Shown here: piece by piece, positions 28,998-37,612 of the stretch
Position numbering within the stretch: position 1 is the stretch's first letter
Layout of the letters: every line of letters begins with the position of its first letter
Source of the DNA: an uncultured Alphaproteobacteria bacterium
Lineage (GTDB): Bacteria > Pseudomonadota > Alphaproteobacteria > Rhodobacterales > Rhodobacteraceae
DNA: 64,000 nt
NCBI GenBank assembly: GCA_929200255.1
Contig: CAKMYZ010000008.1
Coordinates: forward strand, 62,001-126,000
Direction of reading: 5' to 3'
The notes under the pieces: generated by a model
Told to the model about the DNA's origin: nothing
The model's input: the letters and a program-made list of their open reading frames with translations, nothing else
Databases searched by the model: none
Program-made: the position numbers and the translations under genes

Positions 28998-30035
28998 CTA
29001 GCTGTTGATCGCCAGTATTTTTCTCAAGTCTTGGCTTGCCTGATCCGGGGACCGTTCTTGTGCAAAGCGCAGACACGCCTGTCGGATCTCCAACAAAGTT
29101 GCATCGGCCATTTCTGTGAGTTGCAGCATGCTCCTGATCAAACCCCGCGGTGAGGCTGGGTCGTAGAAGAGAGAATGGCAGGCGTCCGGTGTCGTCTCAC
29201 GCAGCTCGCGAATGTTGGGGCCGATGATGGGTAGTCCGAAGGTCAACGCCAGCATCACTGAGCCTGACGTAAAAAGGGTATCGTAAGGGGCGAGAAAAAC
29301 CTGTGCGTTGCCAAAAATCTCTGCCAGTTCTTTATCAGGAATACGGTCGGTACGCAGATCCACATTCGGGTTGGCCTCAAGAAGCCGCAGCAGCCTTGCT
29401 TGTGATGCGAATGCTTTGCCGTACATTTTCAAGTGGAAGGGGGCTTGCCGTTTTGTCAGTTTGGCTGCGGTCTCTCTTATCTTGTGGATTCCTTTTGAGC
29501 CGCGAAACATCCCAAAAAACAAAAAACTACGGCAGTCGGCTTTCGGCAAGTCACGGTTGAGGGTGATCTCTTCCGGTTCATATTCGCCGAGGTAACTTGG
29601 ATGTGGTACAATATGGATTTTGTCAGGTTGCGTTCCGTAAACCTCGATCAGGTGATCTTTGGCATGAGGGGCGTGGACGTGGATCGTGTCCGCGATGTTG
29701 CACAATGCCTTTCGCCCCACCTGAAAGCCCTCCAGGTTTGTTACCTTGTGCGGTGCCCGATTGTGCACGGTCCAGATGACCTGCCCGCCCCGTGCCTGAA
29801 AGGTTGAAATCTGGGCGATGATATTCTGCCGTGTTTCGGCCTCAGCGATCTGATCGGGGTTCCTGCCGAACAGTCGGTCATCCCAATGAAGATGAAGTAT
29901 CGTGATATCAGGATCTGACAGATGCCGGAGGCCGCCGGGGCCAGCATAGATGATCGGTACATCGCCTGCGATGTTGGTATACATGAGCTGCTGGTAGGGG
30001 TTTCCAGGGGCAGAAGGCAGGCAAAGAAGTTTCAT
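28998..30035 (-). CDS. Glycosyltransferase family 4-type protein (346 aa)
   Basis: This is a predicted GT-B glycosyltransferase. The N-terminal half has [20 protein letters not shown] and [13 protein letters not shown] (an acceptor-side domain with the conserved T-x-H-N). The C-terminal half begins [17 protein letters not shown] and carries [20 protein letters not shown] and [12 protein letters not shown], equivalent to the donor-binding loop. It starts at ATG 30035 ([20 protein letters not shown]); a longer basic N-terminal extension is possible from 30098. It is the only intact glycosyltransferase of the island and is divergent from sdhB. Confidence 0.82.
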   Translation of the reverse strand: MKLLCLPSAPGNPYQQLMYTNIAGDVPIIYAGPGGLRHLSDPDITILHLHWDDRLFGRNPDQIAEAETRQNIIAQISTFQARGGQVIWTVHNRAPHKVTNLEGFQVGRKALCNIADTIHVHAPHAKDHLIEVYGTQPDKIHIVPHPSYLGEYEPEEITLNRDLPKADCRSFLFFGMFRGSKGIHKIRETAAKLTKRQAPFHLKMYGKAFASQARLLRLLEANPNVDLRTDRIPDKELAEIFGNAQVFLAPYDTLFTSGSVMLALTFGLPIIGPNIRELRETTPDACHSLFYDPASPRGLIRSMLQLTEMADATLLEIRQACLRFAQERSPDQASQDLRKILAINS

Positions 30036-30222
30036 CTCTGCGCTTTGTAAGGGAACAACTGCGGCATTTCGTTTCTTTTTCCTTCTTTTGCCGCGCACTT
30101 ACTGTTCATTGTACCTTAGTTCGTTATTATGGTGCAGTGAAGTCTTCCTATACGCCGGTGCCACACGCTCGCAAGAACGTCTGTGCGGCGTCTTGGTGGG
30201 CAATTCAAGAACCGGTGAGAAA

Positions 30223-31002
30223 ATGGTACAACTGACACTTCCCAAGAATTCCCGCATGAAGGTGGGCAAGACCTGGCCCAAACCGGAAGGGGCCACCAAT
30301 CTGCGCAAGGTCCAGGTCTATCGCTGGAACCCTGATGATGGGAAGAACCCGCAGCTGGATACATATTTCATTGATATGGACACCTGTGGGCCGATGGTTC
30401 TGGATGCCCTGATCAAGATCAAGAATGAGATCGACCCAACCCTGACCTTCCGCCGGTCCTGCCGTGAGGGCATCTGTGGGTCTTGTGCGATGAATATCGA
30501 CGGGATCAACACTCTGGCCTGCATTTATGGGATGGATGACGTCAAGGGTGACGTGAAGATCTATCCGCTGCCCCACATGCCGGTGATCAAGGACCTGATT
30601 CCTGATCTGACTCACTTCTATGCCCAGCATGCCAGCATCATGCCCTGGCTGGAAACCAAGACAAACCGCCCCGCGAAAGAATGGAAGCAGTCCATCGAGG
30701 ACCGCAAGAAGCTCGACGGTCTTTATGAATGCGTGATGTGCGCGTCATGTTCGACCTCATGCCCGTCATACTGGTGGAACGGTGATCGCTATCTCGGGCC
30801 AGCAGCGTTGCTGCACGCCTACCGCTGGATCATCGACAGCCGGGATGAGGCGACAGGCGAGCGGTTGGATCAGCTTGAGGACCCGTTCAAGCTGTATCGC
30901 TGCCATACAATCATGAACTGTGCCAAGACCTGTCCCAAAGGGCTGAACCCCGCCAAGGCGATTGCGCATATCAAAGGCATGATGGTTGAACGGGTCGTCT
31001 AG
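30223..31002 (+). CDS. sdhB: Succinate dehydrogenase iron-sulfur subunit (259 aa)
   Basis: This electron-transfer subunit carries the 2Fe-2S cluster (Cys80, 85, 88 and 100 in [10 protein letters not shown] and NTLAC), the 4Fe-4S cluster ([11 protein letters not shown]) and the 3Fe-4S cluster ([14 protein letters not shown]). The ATG at 30223 has GGTGAGA at the right distance. It is physically separated from sdhCDA by a 3-kb island on the other strand, so it must be transcribed from its own promoter in 30036-30222; no TGTGATCACA site is found there. Confidence 0.97.
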   Translation: MVQLTLPKNSRMKVGKTWPKPEGATNLRKVQVYRWNPDDGKNPQLDTYFIDMDTCGPMVLDALIKIKNEIDPTLTFRRSCREGICGSCAMNIDGINTLACIYGMDDVKGDVKIYPLPHMPVIKDLIPDLTHFYAQHASIMPWLETKTNRPAKEWKQSIEDRKKLDGLYECVMCASCSTSCPSYWWNGDRYLGPAALLHAYRWIIDSRDEATGERLDQLEDPFKLYRCHTIMNCAKTCPKGLNPAKAIAHIKGMMVERVV

Positions 31003-31053
31003 CCACCCGGCTTGGTCACGAAAGGCTGCATGTATGTAAGTGGGCAGGGCCTC

Positions 31054-31767
31054 TTACGAGGCCTCAGCAAATGCTGCGGTCAGCGCAATCTCAACCATGT
31101 CACCAAAGGACCGTTCCCGGTCTTCGGCTGGTAAGGCTTCATGCGTGATCAGATGGTCGCTGACCGTCAGTACGGCCAAGGCCCGCCGTCCGTGGCGGGC
31201 GGCAAGATTGTAAAGTTCTGCCGCTTCCATTTCGACCCCCAGAATGCCATGCCGAACCATCTGTTCGTTCAGGTCGGGGCGTTCATCATAAAAAACATCG
31301 GACGAATAGATGCCGCCCACATGCGTTGGTACATTCTTGGCTTTCGCCGCGTCATGTGCTGCGGCAAGCAGCCCATAATCTGCGCAGGGCGCAAAATTCA
31401 GTTCTTTAAAAATGCCGCTTGATGGGGTGGAAAGGGTTGATGCTGTCATCGCCAGAATCACATCGCGGATACCAACATGTTTCTGCATCCCGCCGCATGA
31501 CCCAATGCGGATCAGTGTTTGCACGTCATAGTCCGCAATCAATTCATTGGTGTAGATAGAAAGCGACGGCATTCCCATGCCGGACCCCTGGATTGTAACC
31601 GGATGGCCGTTCCACGTACCGGTAAAGCCTAGCATGCCGCGCACATCATTGATGCAGCGGGCATCCTGCAGGAATGTTTCGGCCGCCCATTTCGCGCGAT
31701 AGGGGTCGCCGGGCATCAGAACGGTGGGTGCGATATCGCCTTTATTAGCGCCGATATGGATTGTCAT
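31054..31767 (-). CDS. deoD: Purine-nucleoside phosphorylase, DeoD type (237 aa)
   Basis: This hexameric PNP of the NP-I family cleaves purine nucleosides with phosphate. Markers are the start [20 protein letters not shown], phosphate-site [37 protein letters not shown], and [17 protein letters not shown] with the later TVSDHLI (catalytic Asp). It is convergent with sdhB. A second, trimeric-type PNP is encoded in the nucleoside transporter operon at 41649, so two unrelated PNP types occur within 11 kb. Confidence 0.95.
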   Translation of the reverse strand: MTIHIGANKGDIAPTVLMPGDPYRAKWAAETFLQDARCINDVRGMLGFTGTWNGHPVTIQGSGMGMPSLSIYTNELIADYDVQTLIRIGSCGGMQKHVGIRDVILAMTASTLSTPSSGIFKELNFAPCADYGLLAAAHDAAKAKNVPTHVGGIYSSDVFYDERPDLNEQMVRHGILGVEMEAAELYNLAARHGRRALAVLTVSDHLITHEALPAEDRERSFGDMVEIALTAAFAEAS

Positions 31768-31824
31768 GCGGAGCCTCCTGTTGGTTGGAGGCCCAGCTTA
31801 TAGTTGCCTGTGGACGGTGGAAAG

Positions 31825-32163
31825 CTAGATTTCCATTGCGTCCGGCGTTGTCCCACCGGCGATTGCCTTCTTGAACCAATCCGGTTGCCGACCCTTGCCG
31901 GTCCAGGTTTGCGACGGATCGCTTGGGTTCTTGTATCTGGGTGCAGAGACCGTCTTTGGTCCTTTTTTGGCGCGACGCTTTGTCGGCGCTTCGACACCGC
32001 CGGCAATCTCAGCCAGCGAGAAGCCATGCGCAGCAGCAGCCTTTTCAGCAGCTGCCAGTGCGGCTTTTCTGTCTTTCGCCGCTAGCCGTTCTAGCGCCTT
32101 TTCAATATTCGCTTTGAGTTTCTCCAGCTCTTTGCGTGTCATTGATTTTAAATCAGGTTTCAT
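31825..32163 (-). CDS. H-NS family nucleoid-associated regulator (HvrA-like, 112 aa)
   Basis: This is a small DNA-bridging chromatin protein. An N-terminal coiled-coil oligomerisation segment (MKPDLKSMTRKELEKLKANI through EKALERLAAKDRKAALAAAE) is joined by a basic linker (KRRAKKGPKT) to the H-NS DNA-binding domain containing RYKNPSDPSQTWTGKGRQP, with the family core T-W-x-G-x-G-R. Start ATG 32163 has a perfect AAGGAG. Rhodobacter HvrA is a relative that affects photosynthesis and nitrogen genes; the local role is unknown. It lies between deoD and ecm on the same strand. Confidence 0.93.
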   Translation of the reverse strand: MKPDLKSMTRKELEKLKANIEKALERLAAKDRKAALAAAEKAAAAHGFSLAEIAGGVEAPTKRRAKKGPKTVSAPRYKNPSDPSQTWTGKGRQPDWFKKAIAGGTTPDAMEI

Positions 32164-32262
32164 TTGGTTGGCTCCTTTTTTCTGACTAGGGATAACGCCA
32201 ATTACGCTAAAGATCACCTCAAAAGGGTGCTGCCCTATACTAAAGCACACTGATTATTGGGG

Positions 32263-34230
32263 TCATTCGGCCGCCACCGACCGAGGATCGACCAAGTCTA
32301 CGATATCACCCATGATTTTGTTCAATTCAAAATCTTTTGGTGTGTAGACTTTTGCGACACCCATGGCCCGCAATTTATCGGCGTCACTATCTGGGATAAT
32401 TCCGCCGGCAATAACCGGAATATGCGCAATACCCGCGGTATTCATCCGTGCGATCACGTCGTGCAATAACGGGATATGTGAACCCGATAGGATAGACAAG
32501 CCGATAACATGCACATCGCCATTTTTTGCGGCGACTACCAACTCCTCGGGTGTCAGGCGAATACCGTCGTAGTCAATATCCATGCCGCAATCACGCGCGC
32601 GTGTGGCGATTTGTTCAGCCCCGTTTGAATGCCCGTCCAGCCCCGGTTTCCCAACAAGGAATTTCAACCGGCGGCCCAAGGCGGCACTGACCAGATCAAC
32701 CCGTTCGCGCAATTCATCCAAGCCCTCAGTGCGGTTGGATGGGTTGCTGCTAACCCCAGTGGGCGCGCGGTATTGCCCAAACACACTGCGAATGACATCG
32801 GCCCATTCCCCGGTAGTCACGCCAGCACGGGCGCAGGCGACAGAGGGGATCATGATATTGCTGCCATCCCTGGCTACAGCACGCAAATCGGCGAGGGTGG
32901 ATTTGACGGCCGCTGCATCGCGGTCGGTTTTCCACTGTGTCAGGCGGTGCAGTTGATCCGCTTCCGCTTCTGGATCGGCGATCATAATGGCGTCGTCGCC
33001 AGCGGTAAGCGGGGATGGTTCGCCTGTTTGCCATTTGTTCACGCCAACAACGGTTGTGTCACCCTTTTCAATTCCGCCAATACGGGCAGCATTGCTCTCG
33101 ACCAACCGTGATTTCATATAGCCGATAGCCCCCACGGCACCGCCCATCCCGTCAATTTGCGCCAATTCGGCGCGCGCGCCTTTTTTGAGTTCGCCGACTT
33201 TGCGGTCAATCGCCGGGTTGCCGTCGAATAGATCATCAAATTCCAAAAGGTCCGTTTCATAGGCCAATATCTGTTGCATCCGCAACGACCATTGCTGATC
33301 CCACGGACGCGGCAGGCCGAGCGCTTCGTTCCATGCGGGCAATTGCACAGCGCGTGCGCGGGCGTTTTTTGAAAGCGTCACAGCCAGCGTTTCCAGCAGA
33401 ATGCGGTAGACGTTATTTTCTGGCTGCTGTTCAGTCAGTCCCAGCGAATTGACCTGCACGCCGTAACGGAAACGGCGGTATTTGGCGTCTTCCACGCCAT
33501 AGCGTGTCGCGCAAATCTCATCCCATAATTCGACAAAAGCCCGCATTTTACACAGCTCGGTCACAAACCGAATGCCGGCATTCACGAAAAACGAAATGCG
33601 CCCGACCATTGCCGGGAAATGTTCGGCGGGAACTTTGCCTTTTAGGTCGTCCAAAACGGCGGTGGCAGTTGCCAGCGCAAATGCCAGTTCCTCCTCTGGC
33701 GTCGCTCCAGCTTCTTGCAGGTGATAGGAACAGACGTTCATCGGGTTCCATTTGGGCAGGTGTTCGCGCGTATATGCGGCGACATCAGTGATCATCCGCA
33801 GGGATGGTTCAGGCGGGCAGATGTATGTGCCGCGTGAGAGATATTCCTTGATGATGTCGTTCTGAACTGTGCCTTGCAGGGAGCTGATATCTGCGCCCTG
33901 TTCTTCGGCCACAGCGATATAGAGCGCCAGAAGCCAGGGCGCCGTGGCATTGATCGTCATCGACGTGTTCATTTGATCCAACGGGATACCGTCGAAAAGC
34001 GCGCGCATGTCGCCAAGATGGCTGACCGGTACGCCGACCTTGCCGACCTCGCCCTTTGCTAGCACGTGATCGCTGTCATAGCCGGTCTGTGTTGGCAGAT
34101 CGAAGGCAACCGAAAGACCGGTCTGCCCTTTGGCAAGGTTCCCACGATAAAGCGCGTTGGACGCCACAGCGGTTGAATGCCCGGCATAGGTGCGGAACAG
34201 CCAGGGGCGGTCTTTCTGCGTTTGCGACAT
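32263..34230 (-). CDS. ecm: Ethylmalonyl-CoA mutase (MeaA/Ecm, B12-dependent, 655 aa)
   Basis: It converts (2R)-ethylmalonyl-CoA to (2S)-methylsuccinyl-CoA with adenosylcobalamin, in the ethylmalonyl-CoA pathway. The start MSQTQKDRPWLFRTYAGHST and NLAKGQTGLSVAFDLPTQTG are typical of MeaA. The C-terminal cobalamin domain has the base-off motif DxHxxG in KPGLDGHSNGAEQIA plus the later LSILSGSH and AGGIIP. The ATG at 34230 has AGGAGA upstream; an in-frame upstream start is rejected. It is divergent from the acyltransferase-ccrA pair, and ccrA two genes away encodes the preceding enzyme step, which makes Ecm rather than methylmalonyl-CoA mutase the right call. Confidence 0.93.
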   Translation of the reverse strand: MSQTQKDRPWLFRTYAGHSTAVASNALYRGNLAKGQTGLSVAFDLPTQTGYDSDHVLAKGEVGKVGVPVSHLGDMRALFDGIPLDQMNTSMTINATAPWLLALYIAVAEEQGADISSLQGTVQNDIIKEYLSRGTYICPPEPSLRMITDVAAYTREHLPKWNPMNVCSYHLQEAGATPEEELAFALATATAVLDDLKGKVPAEHFPAMVGRISFFVNAGIRFVTELCKMRAFVELWDEICATRYGVEDAKYRRFRYGVQVNSLGLTEQQPENNVYRILLETLAVTLSKNARARAVQLPAWNEALGLPRPWDQQWSLRMQQILAYETDLLEFDDLFDGNPAIDRKVGELKKGARAELAQIDGMGGAVGAIGYMKSRLVESNAARIGGIEKGDTTVVGVNKWQTGEPSPLTAGDDAIMIADPEAEADQLHRLTQWKTDRDAAAVKSTLADLRAVARDGSNIMIPSVACARAGVTTGEWADVIRSVFGQYRAPTGVSSNPSNRTEGLDELRERVDLVSAALGRRLKFLVGKPGLDGHSNGAEQIATRARDCGMDIDYDGIRLTPEELVVAAKNGDVHVIGLSILSGSHIPLLHDVIARMNTAGIAHIPVIAGGIIPDSDADKLRAMGVAKVYTPKDFELNKIMGDIVDLVDPRSVAAE

Positions 34231-34367
34231 GGGTGAGTCTCCTGAATCACGAAGCGCAATTAAATTACGCGCTATGGTCATTATCGGACATTTTGTGGCT
34301 CTGTCAATTCGCTGCATTGCGGCATGACGGGATTTACGCCGCCTCTGTTCCCTGTCACGGTCTGCAT

Positions 34368-35765
34368 ATGACGCAAACCGTTTCCATGCCCGTTTGGGTC
34401 TTTGTTCTGATCATTCTTTTTGCAGGGGTGACCTTTGCCTCGCATTTCCTGTTTCCATCTGTCCGGTGGTTTTTCCGCAAACGGGCGGAGCGTGTGATTG
34501 CGCGCGTCAACGAACGCCTTCAGCGCCCGATCGAGCCGTTCAAGCTGGCCCGCCGCTATGACATGATCCAGCGCCTGATCTATGATCCAGAGGTGACAGC
34601 GGCGATCGTCGAACACGCCCGCAAGGAAAAGATCCCCGAGAATGTGGCCTTTGAAAAGGCGCGGCGCTACGCGCGTGAAATTGTGCCATCGTTTTCCGCC
34701 ACGGCCTATTTCAGCATTGGTATCCGTCTGGCGCGTTGGCTGTCGAAATCGCTTTACCGGATCAAGTTGGGCGCATTTGACCGCAAGAAGCTGTCAGAGA
34801 TCGACCCCGACGCGACCGTGATCTTTGTGATCAATCACCGCAGCAACATGGACTATGTGTTGGTCACCTATCTGGCCGCGAATGCCGGTGCGCTGTCCTA
34901 TGCCGTCGGAGAATGGGCACGCGTCTGGCCCTTGTCTGCAATTATCCGGTCGATGGGTGCTTACTTTATCCGGCGTAAGTCGCGGGGGGCCCTGTACCGT
35001 AAGGTTTTGGCGCGATACGTGCAGATGGCTACACGCGGCGGTGTCAGCCAAGCGGTGTTTCCCGAAGGCGGGTTGAGCCTGAATGGCATGTTAGCGCGGC
35101 CACGTATGGGATTGCTCAACTACGTGGTCGAGGATTTCGACCCCGAAGCGCGCGAAGTAATCTTTGTGCCTGTCGCCCTGAACTATGATCGTGTGCTGGA
35201 AGATACGATCCTGATCAAAGCAGACAGAGCGGGAAACCGGAAGTTCAGGCCGCCACTGTTTCCTGTGCTGGGGCGCATCGCGCGCCATATCTGGTTTCGG
35301 GTCACGCGGCGGTTCAATAAATTCGGCACCGCTTCGGTCAGTTTCGGCGAACCGCTGGAGCTTTCAAAATACCATGCCACCGAGGACACGGATTTGACCG
35401 CCGCCATTGCGACGGAACTGATGGATCGGATCGCGAAAGTAACCCCGGTGCTGGGTGTGCCCTTGGTGGCAAGGCATCTGTTGGCGCAGGGGCCGATGCC
35501 GCAAGCTGATCTTGAGCAGGCTGTCGCACAGTCAATCGCCAGTTTGAATGACAAGCAATTGCCGTATCCGCGTCGCAAGCCGGATGAGTTGGTGGCTGAC
35601 GCGGTGATGCATCTGGCAGACCGTAGACTGATCGCAAGCATCGGTGACAAACTGACGGTCACAGAACTGGGTGGCCCTATTTTGACTTTCTACGCAAACT
35701 CGATAGCCCATCATTTCAGTGCAGATGCAGCGGTGGAAGGAGATTATGCTGCGCTGGCGAGGTAA
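34368..35765 (+). CDS. PlsB/PlsC-type glycerophosphate acyltransferase (465 aa)
   Basis: An N-terminal membrane helix (about residues 8-28, VFVLIILFAGVTFASHFLF) precedes a cytoplasmic acyltransferase domain. The catalytic HxxxxD motif is in VINHRSNMDYVLVTYLA, the second block is GAYFIRRKS, and the phosphate-binding block is VFPEGGLSLNG. It has a longer C-terminal extension than PlsC (a helical region after about residue 340), which resembles PlsB/GPAT. The start is ATG 34368 (MTQTVSMPVW); the open frame begins about 300 bases earlier, inside ecm antisense, and that part is not coding. It lies between ecm (divergent) and ccrA (same strand, 120 bases downstream). A role in phospholipid synthesis is likely; the link to C4/C5 acyl-CoA metabolism is only positional. 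Confidence 0.82.
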   Translation: MTQTVSMPVWVFVLIILFAGVTFASHFLFPSVRWFFRKRAERVIARVNERLQRPIEPFKLARRYDMIQRLIYDPEVTAAIVEHARKEKIPENVAFEKARRYAREIVPSFSATAYFSIGIRLARWLSKSLYRIKLGAFDRKKLSEIDPDATVIFVINHRSNMDYVLVTYLAANAGALSYAVGEWARVWPLSAIIRSMGAYFIRRKSRGALYRKVLARYVQMATRGGVSQAVFPEGGLSLNGMLARPRMGLLNYVVEDFDPEAREVIFVPVALNYDRVLEDTILIKADRAGNRKFRPPLFPVLGRIARHIWFRVTRRFNKFGTASVSFGEPLELSKYHATEDTDLTAAIATELMDRIAKVTPVLGVPLVARHLLAQGPMPQADLEQAVAQSIASLNDKQLPYPRRKPDELVADAVMHLADRRLIASIGDKLTVTELGGPILTFYANSIAHHFSADAAVEGDYAALAR

Positions 35766-35782
35766 TTTAATTACTATGCAAG

Positions 35783-35800
35783 TGCAAATTTAGTTGCAAA
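35783..35800. promoter_or_regulatory. TGCAAA direct repeats upstream of ccrA
   Basis: TGCAAATTTAGTTGCAAA: two TGCAAA half-sites 12 bp apart, 86 bases before the ccrA start. ScfR-family regulators (PccR, RamB) recognise TTTGCAAA-like sites, and RamB controls ccr in Paracoccus denitrificans. A related cluster precedes the malyl-CoA thioesterase gene at 20483. Binding is inference. Confidence 0.5.
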
Positions 35801-35885
35801 GTTACTCACGCGTCCAGTATCCAGTCTGCGACGCCGCCGATTCTGCGGCGCGGCAATGCAATGGACCGATGTGATGGAGACTGAG

Positions 35886-37178
35886 ATGGCCCTCGACGAA
35901 TCTGCCCACGAGGCAACCTACAACGCACCCCAAAAAGATTTGTATGAGGTTGGTGAAATGCCGCCCCTTGGCCACGCCCCCGCTCAAATGCATGCATGGA
36001 CCATCCGCCGTGAGCGTCATGGTGAACCGGAACAGGCCTTTCAACAGGAGGTTGTGACATGTCCGCAACCCGACAGCCATGAGGTGCTGGTTCTCGTCAT
36101 GGCCGCTGGCGTGAACTATAACGGCGTCTGGGCTGGCCTTGGTCAACCGATCAGCCCCTTTGATGTGCATAAGGCAGAATATCATATCGCTGGTTCCGAC
36201 GCGGCGGGCATCGTCTGGGCGGTTGGTGATAAGGTCAAACGCTGGCAGGTGGGCGATGAAGTTGTCATCCACTGCAACCAGGACGACGGGGATGACGAAC
36301 ACTGCAATGGCGGCGATCCGATGTTTTCGGAAAGCCAGCGGATTTGGGGCTATGAGACGCCAGATGGATCATTCGCGCAGTTCACTTGCGTGCAGTCGCA
36401 GCAACTTATGCCCCGCCCACGGCATCTAACCTGGGAAGAAAGCGCTTGCTATACTCTCACACTGGCAACCGCTTACCGGATGTTGTTCGGTCACGAACCG
36501 CACGACCTCAAGCCAGGTCAGAACGTGCTTGTTTGGGGGGCGTCCGGTGGTCTGGGGTCTTATGCAATCCAGTTGATCAACACCGCCGGTGCCAACGCTA
36601 TCGGCGTGATCAGCGATGAGAGCAAGCGTGCGTTCGTGACGTCGCTGGGCGCAAAGGGCGTCATTAATCGCAATGACTTCAATTGCTGGGGTCAACTGCC
36701 GACGGTCAATACGCCTGAATATAGCGCATGGCTGAAAGAAGCGCGCAAGTTCGGCAAGGCGATCTGGGACATTACCGGCAAAGGCGTGAACGTGGATATG
36801 GTCTTTGAACACCCCGGTGAGGCGACGTTCCCTGTGTCATCTCTCGTTTGCAAGAAGGGCGGCATGGTTGTGATCTGCGCCGGCACCACCGGATTTAACT
36901 GCACGTTTGACGTGCGTTACATGTGGATGCACCAAAAGCGTTTGCAAGGCAGTCATTTTGCCCACCTCAAGCAGGCGAGTGCGGCCAACAACCTGATGGT
37001 CGAGCAGCGTCTGGATCCTTGCATGTCTGAATGCTTTGGCTGGGCTGAGATCCCTGCCGCCCACACCAAGATGCGCCGCAACGAGCATAAACCCGGCAAT
37101 ATGTCCGTACTGGTGCAAGCGCCCAAGATGGGGCTGCGCACTTTTGATGAAACGGTGATCGCCTCACAAGATCGCTAA
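35886..37178 (+). CDS. ccrA: Crotonyl-CoA carboxylase/reductase (430 aa)
   Basis: This is the key enzyme of the ethylmalonyl-CoA pathway, reductively carboxylating crotonyl-CoA to (2S)-ethylmalonyl-CoA with NADPH. The medium-chain dehydrogenase fold begins after MALDESAHEATYNAPQKDLY. Diagnostic segments are MAAGVNYNGVWAGLGQP, HCNQDDGDDEHCNGGDPMF, the NADPH motif VWGASGGLGSYAIQL, and NVDMVFEHPGEATFPVS with CAGTTGFNCTFDVRYMWMHQ (CO2-site Asn/Glu/His environment). The start at 35886 matches the Rhodobacter protein and has GGAG upstream; earlier ATGs at 35856 and 35874 are possible. A strong terminator follows. Confidence 0.97.
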   Translation: MALDESAHEATYNAPQKDLYEVGEMPPLGHAPAQMHAWTIRRERHGEPEQAFQQEVVTCPQPDSHEVLVLVMAAGVNYNGVWAGLGQPISPFDVHKAEYHIAGSDAAGIVWAVGDKVKRWQVGDEVVIHCNQDDGDDEHCNGGDPMFSESQRIWGYETPDGSFAQFTCVQSQQLMPRPRHLTWEESACYTLTLATAYRMLFGHEPHDLKPGQNVLVWGASGGLGSYAIQLINTAGANAIGVISDESKRAFVTSLGAKGVINRNDFNCWGQLPTVNTPEYSAWLKEARKFGKAIWDITGKGVNVDMVFEHPGEATFPVSSLVCKKGGMVVICAGTTGFNCTFDVRYMWMHQKRLQGSHFAHLKQASAANNLMVEQRLDPCMSECFGWAEIPAAHTKMRRNEHKPGNMSVLVQAPKMGLRTFDETVIASQDR

Positions 37179-37202
37179 GCCATACCCCCGGGTTCTTGAA
37201 AT

Positions 37203-37237
37203 GGGGTGTTGCTGGCATGGCAGCACCCCCTTTTTTT
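37203..37237 (+). terminator. Rho-independent terminator of ccrA
   Basis: A GC-rich hairpin (GGGGTGTTGCT pairing with GGCAGCACCCC through two G-U pairs, loop GGCAT) is followed directly by TTTTTTT at 37231-37237, about 25 bases after the ccrA stop. Confidence 0.85.
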
Positions 37238-37344
37238 GTGGATGTTTATGACAATTCAACCTTTGCCCCAAGATATTTGGCAAACTCGGCAATACACCCT
37301 AGGGTTGTTAAGCATTCGTTAATCATTCCTCGCGAGGTTGCCTT

Positions 37345-37551
37345 ATGGGACATGATTGGATCATCGACGTTCTGGCGGACCTGCGATCATTTGCGCGACA
37401 GAATGATATGCCGCTGCTGGGCGAACAATTGGAAGAAGCGGCTCTTGTGGCGTCGGTTGAAATCGCATCGCGCATTGATGTGACACAACAGCCGATCGCG
37501 GGCGATGTGAACGAGACGCAGCATTTCCCACCAGAGCAAGACATCGGCTAA
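37345..37551 (+). CDS. Small hypothetical protein (68 aa)
   Basis: It starts MGHDWIIDVLADLRSFARQN and continues DMPLLGEQLEEAALVASVEI, an amphipathic helical protein with no cysteine or membrane segment. A GAGG ribosome-binding site lies at good spacing upstream. Similar short reading frames beginning M-x-x-D-W-I-I-D-V-L-x-D-L occur in other Rhodobacterales, as far as I recall, which supports it being real. No function is known. It lies between the ccrA terminator and the helicase gene, 61 bases upstream of the latter. Confidence 0.6.
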   Translation: MGHDWIIDVLADLRSFARQNDMPLLGEQLEEAALVASVEIASRIDVTQQPIAGDVNETQHFPPEQDIG

Positions 37552-37612
37552 AGCAGGCTGGCCGTACCCAATTGGGCTGGCAGCGCCGCGGGCCACCCGA
37601 TAGTGTTCAGCC

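Noticed and set aside
34056-34367. In-frame upstream extension of the acyltransferase gene
   Set aside because: It overlaps ecm in antisense and the divergent promoter region; the family-like start is at 34368.
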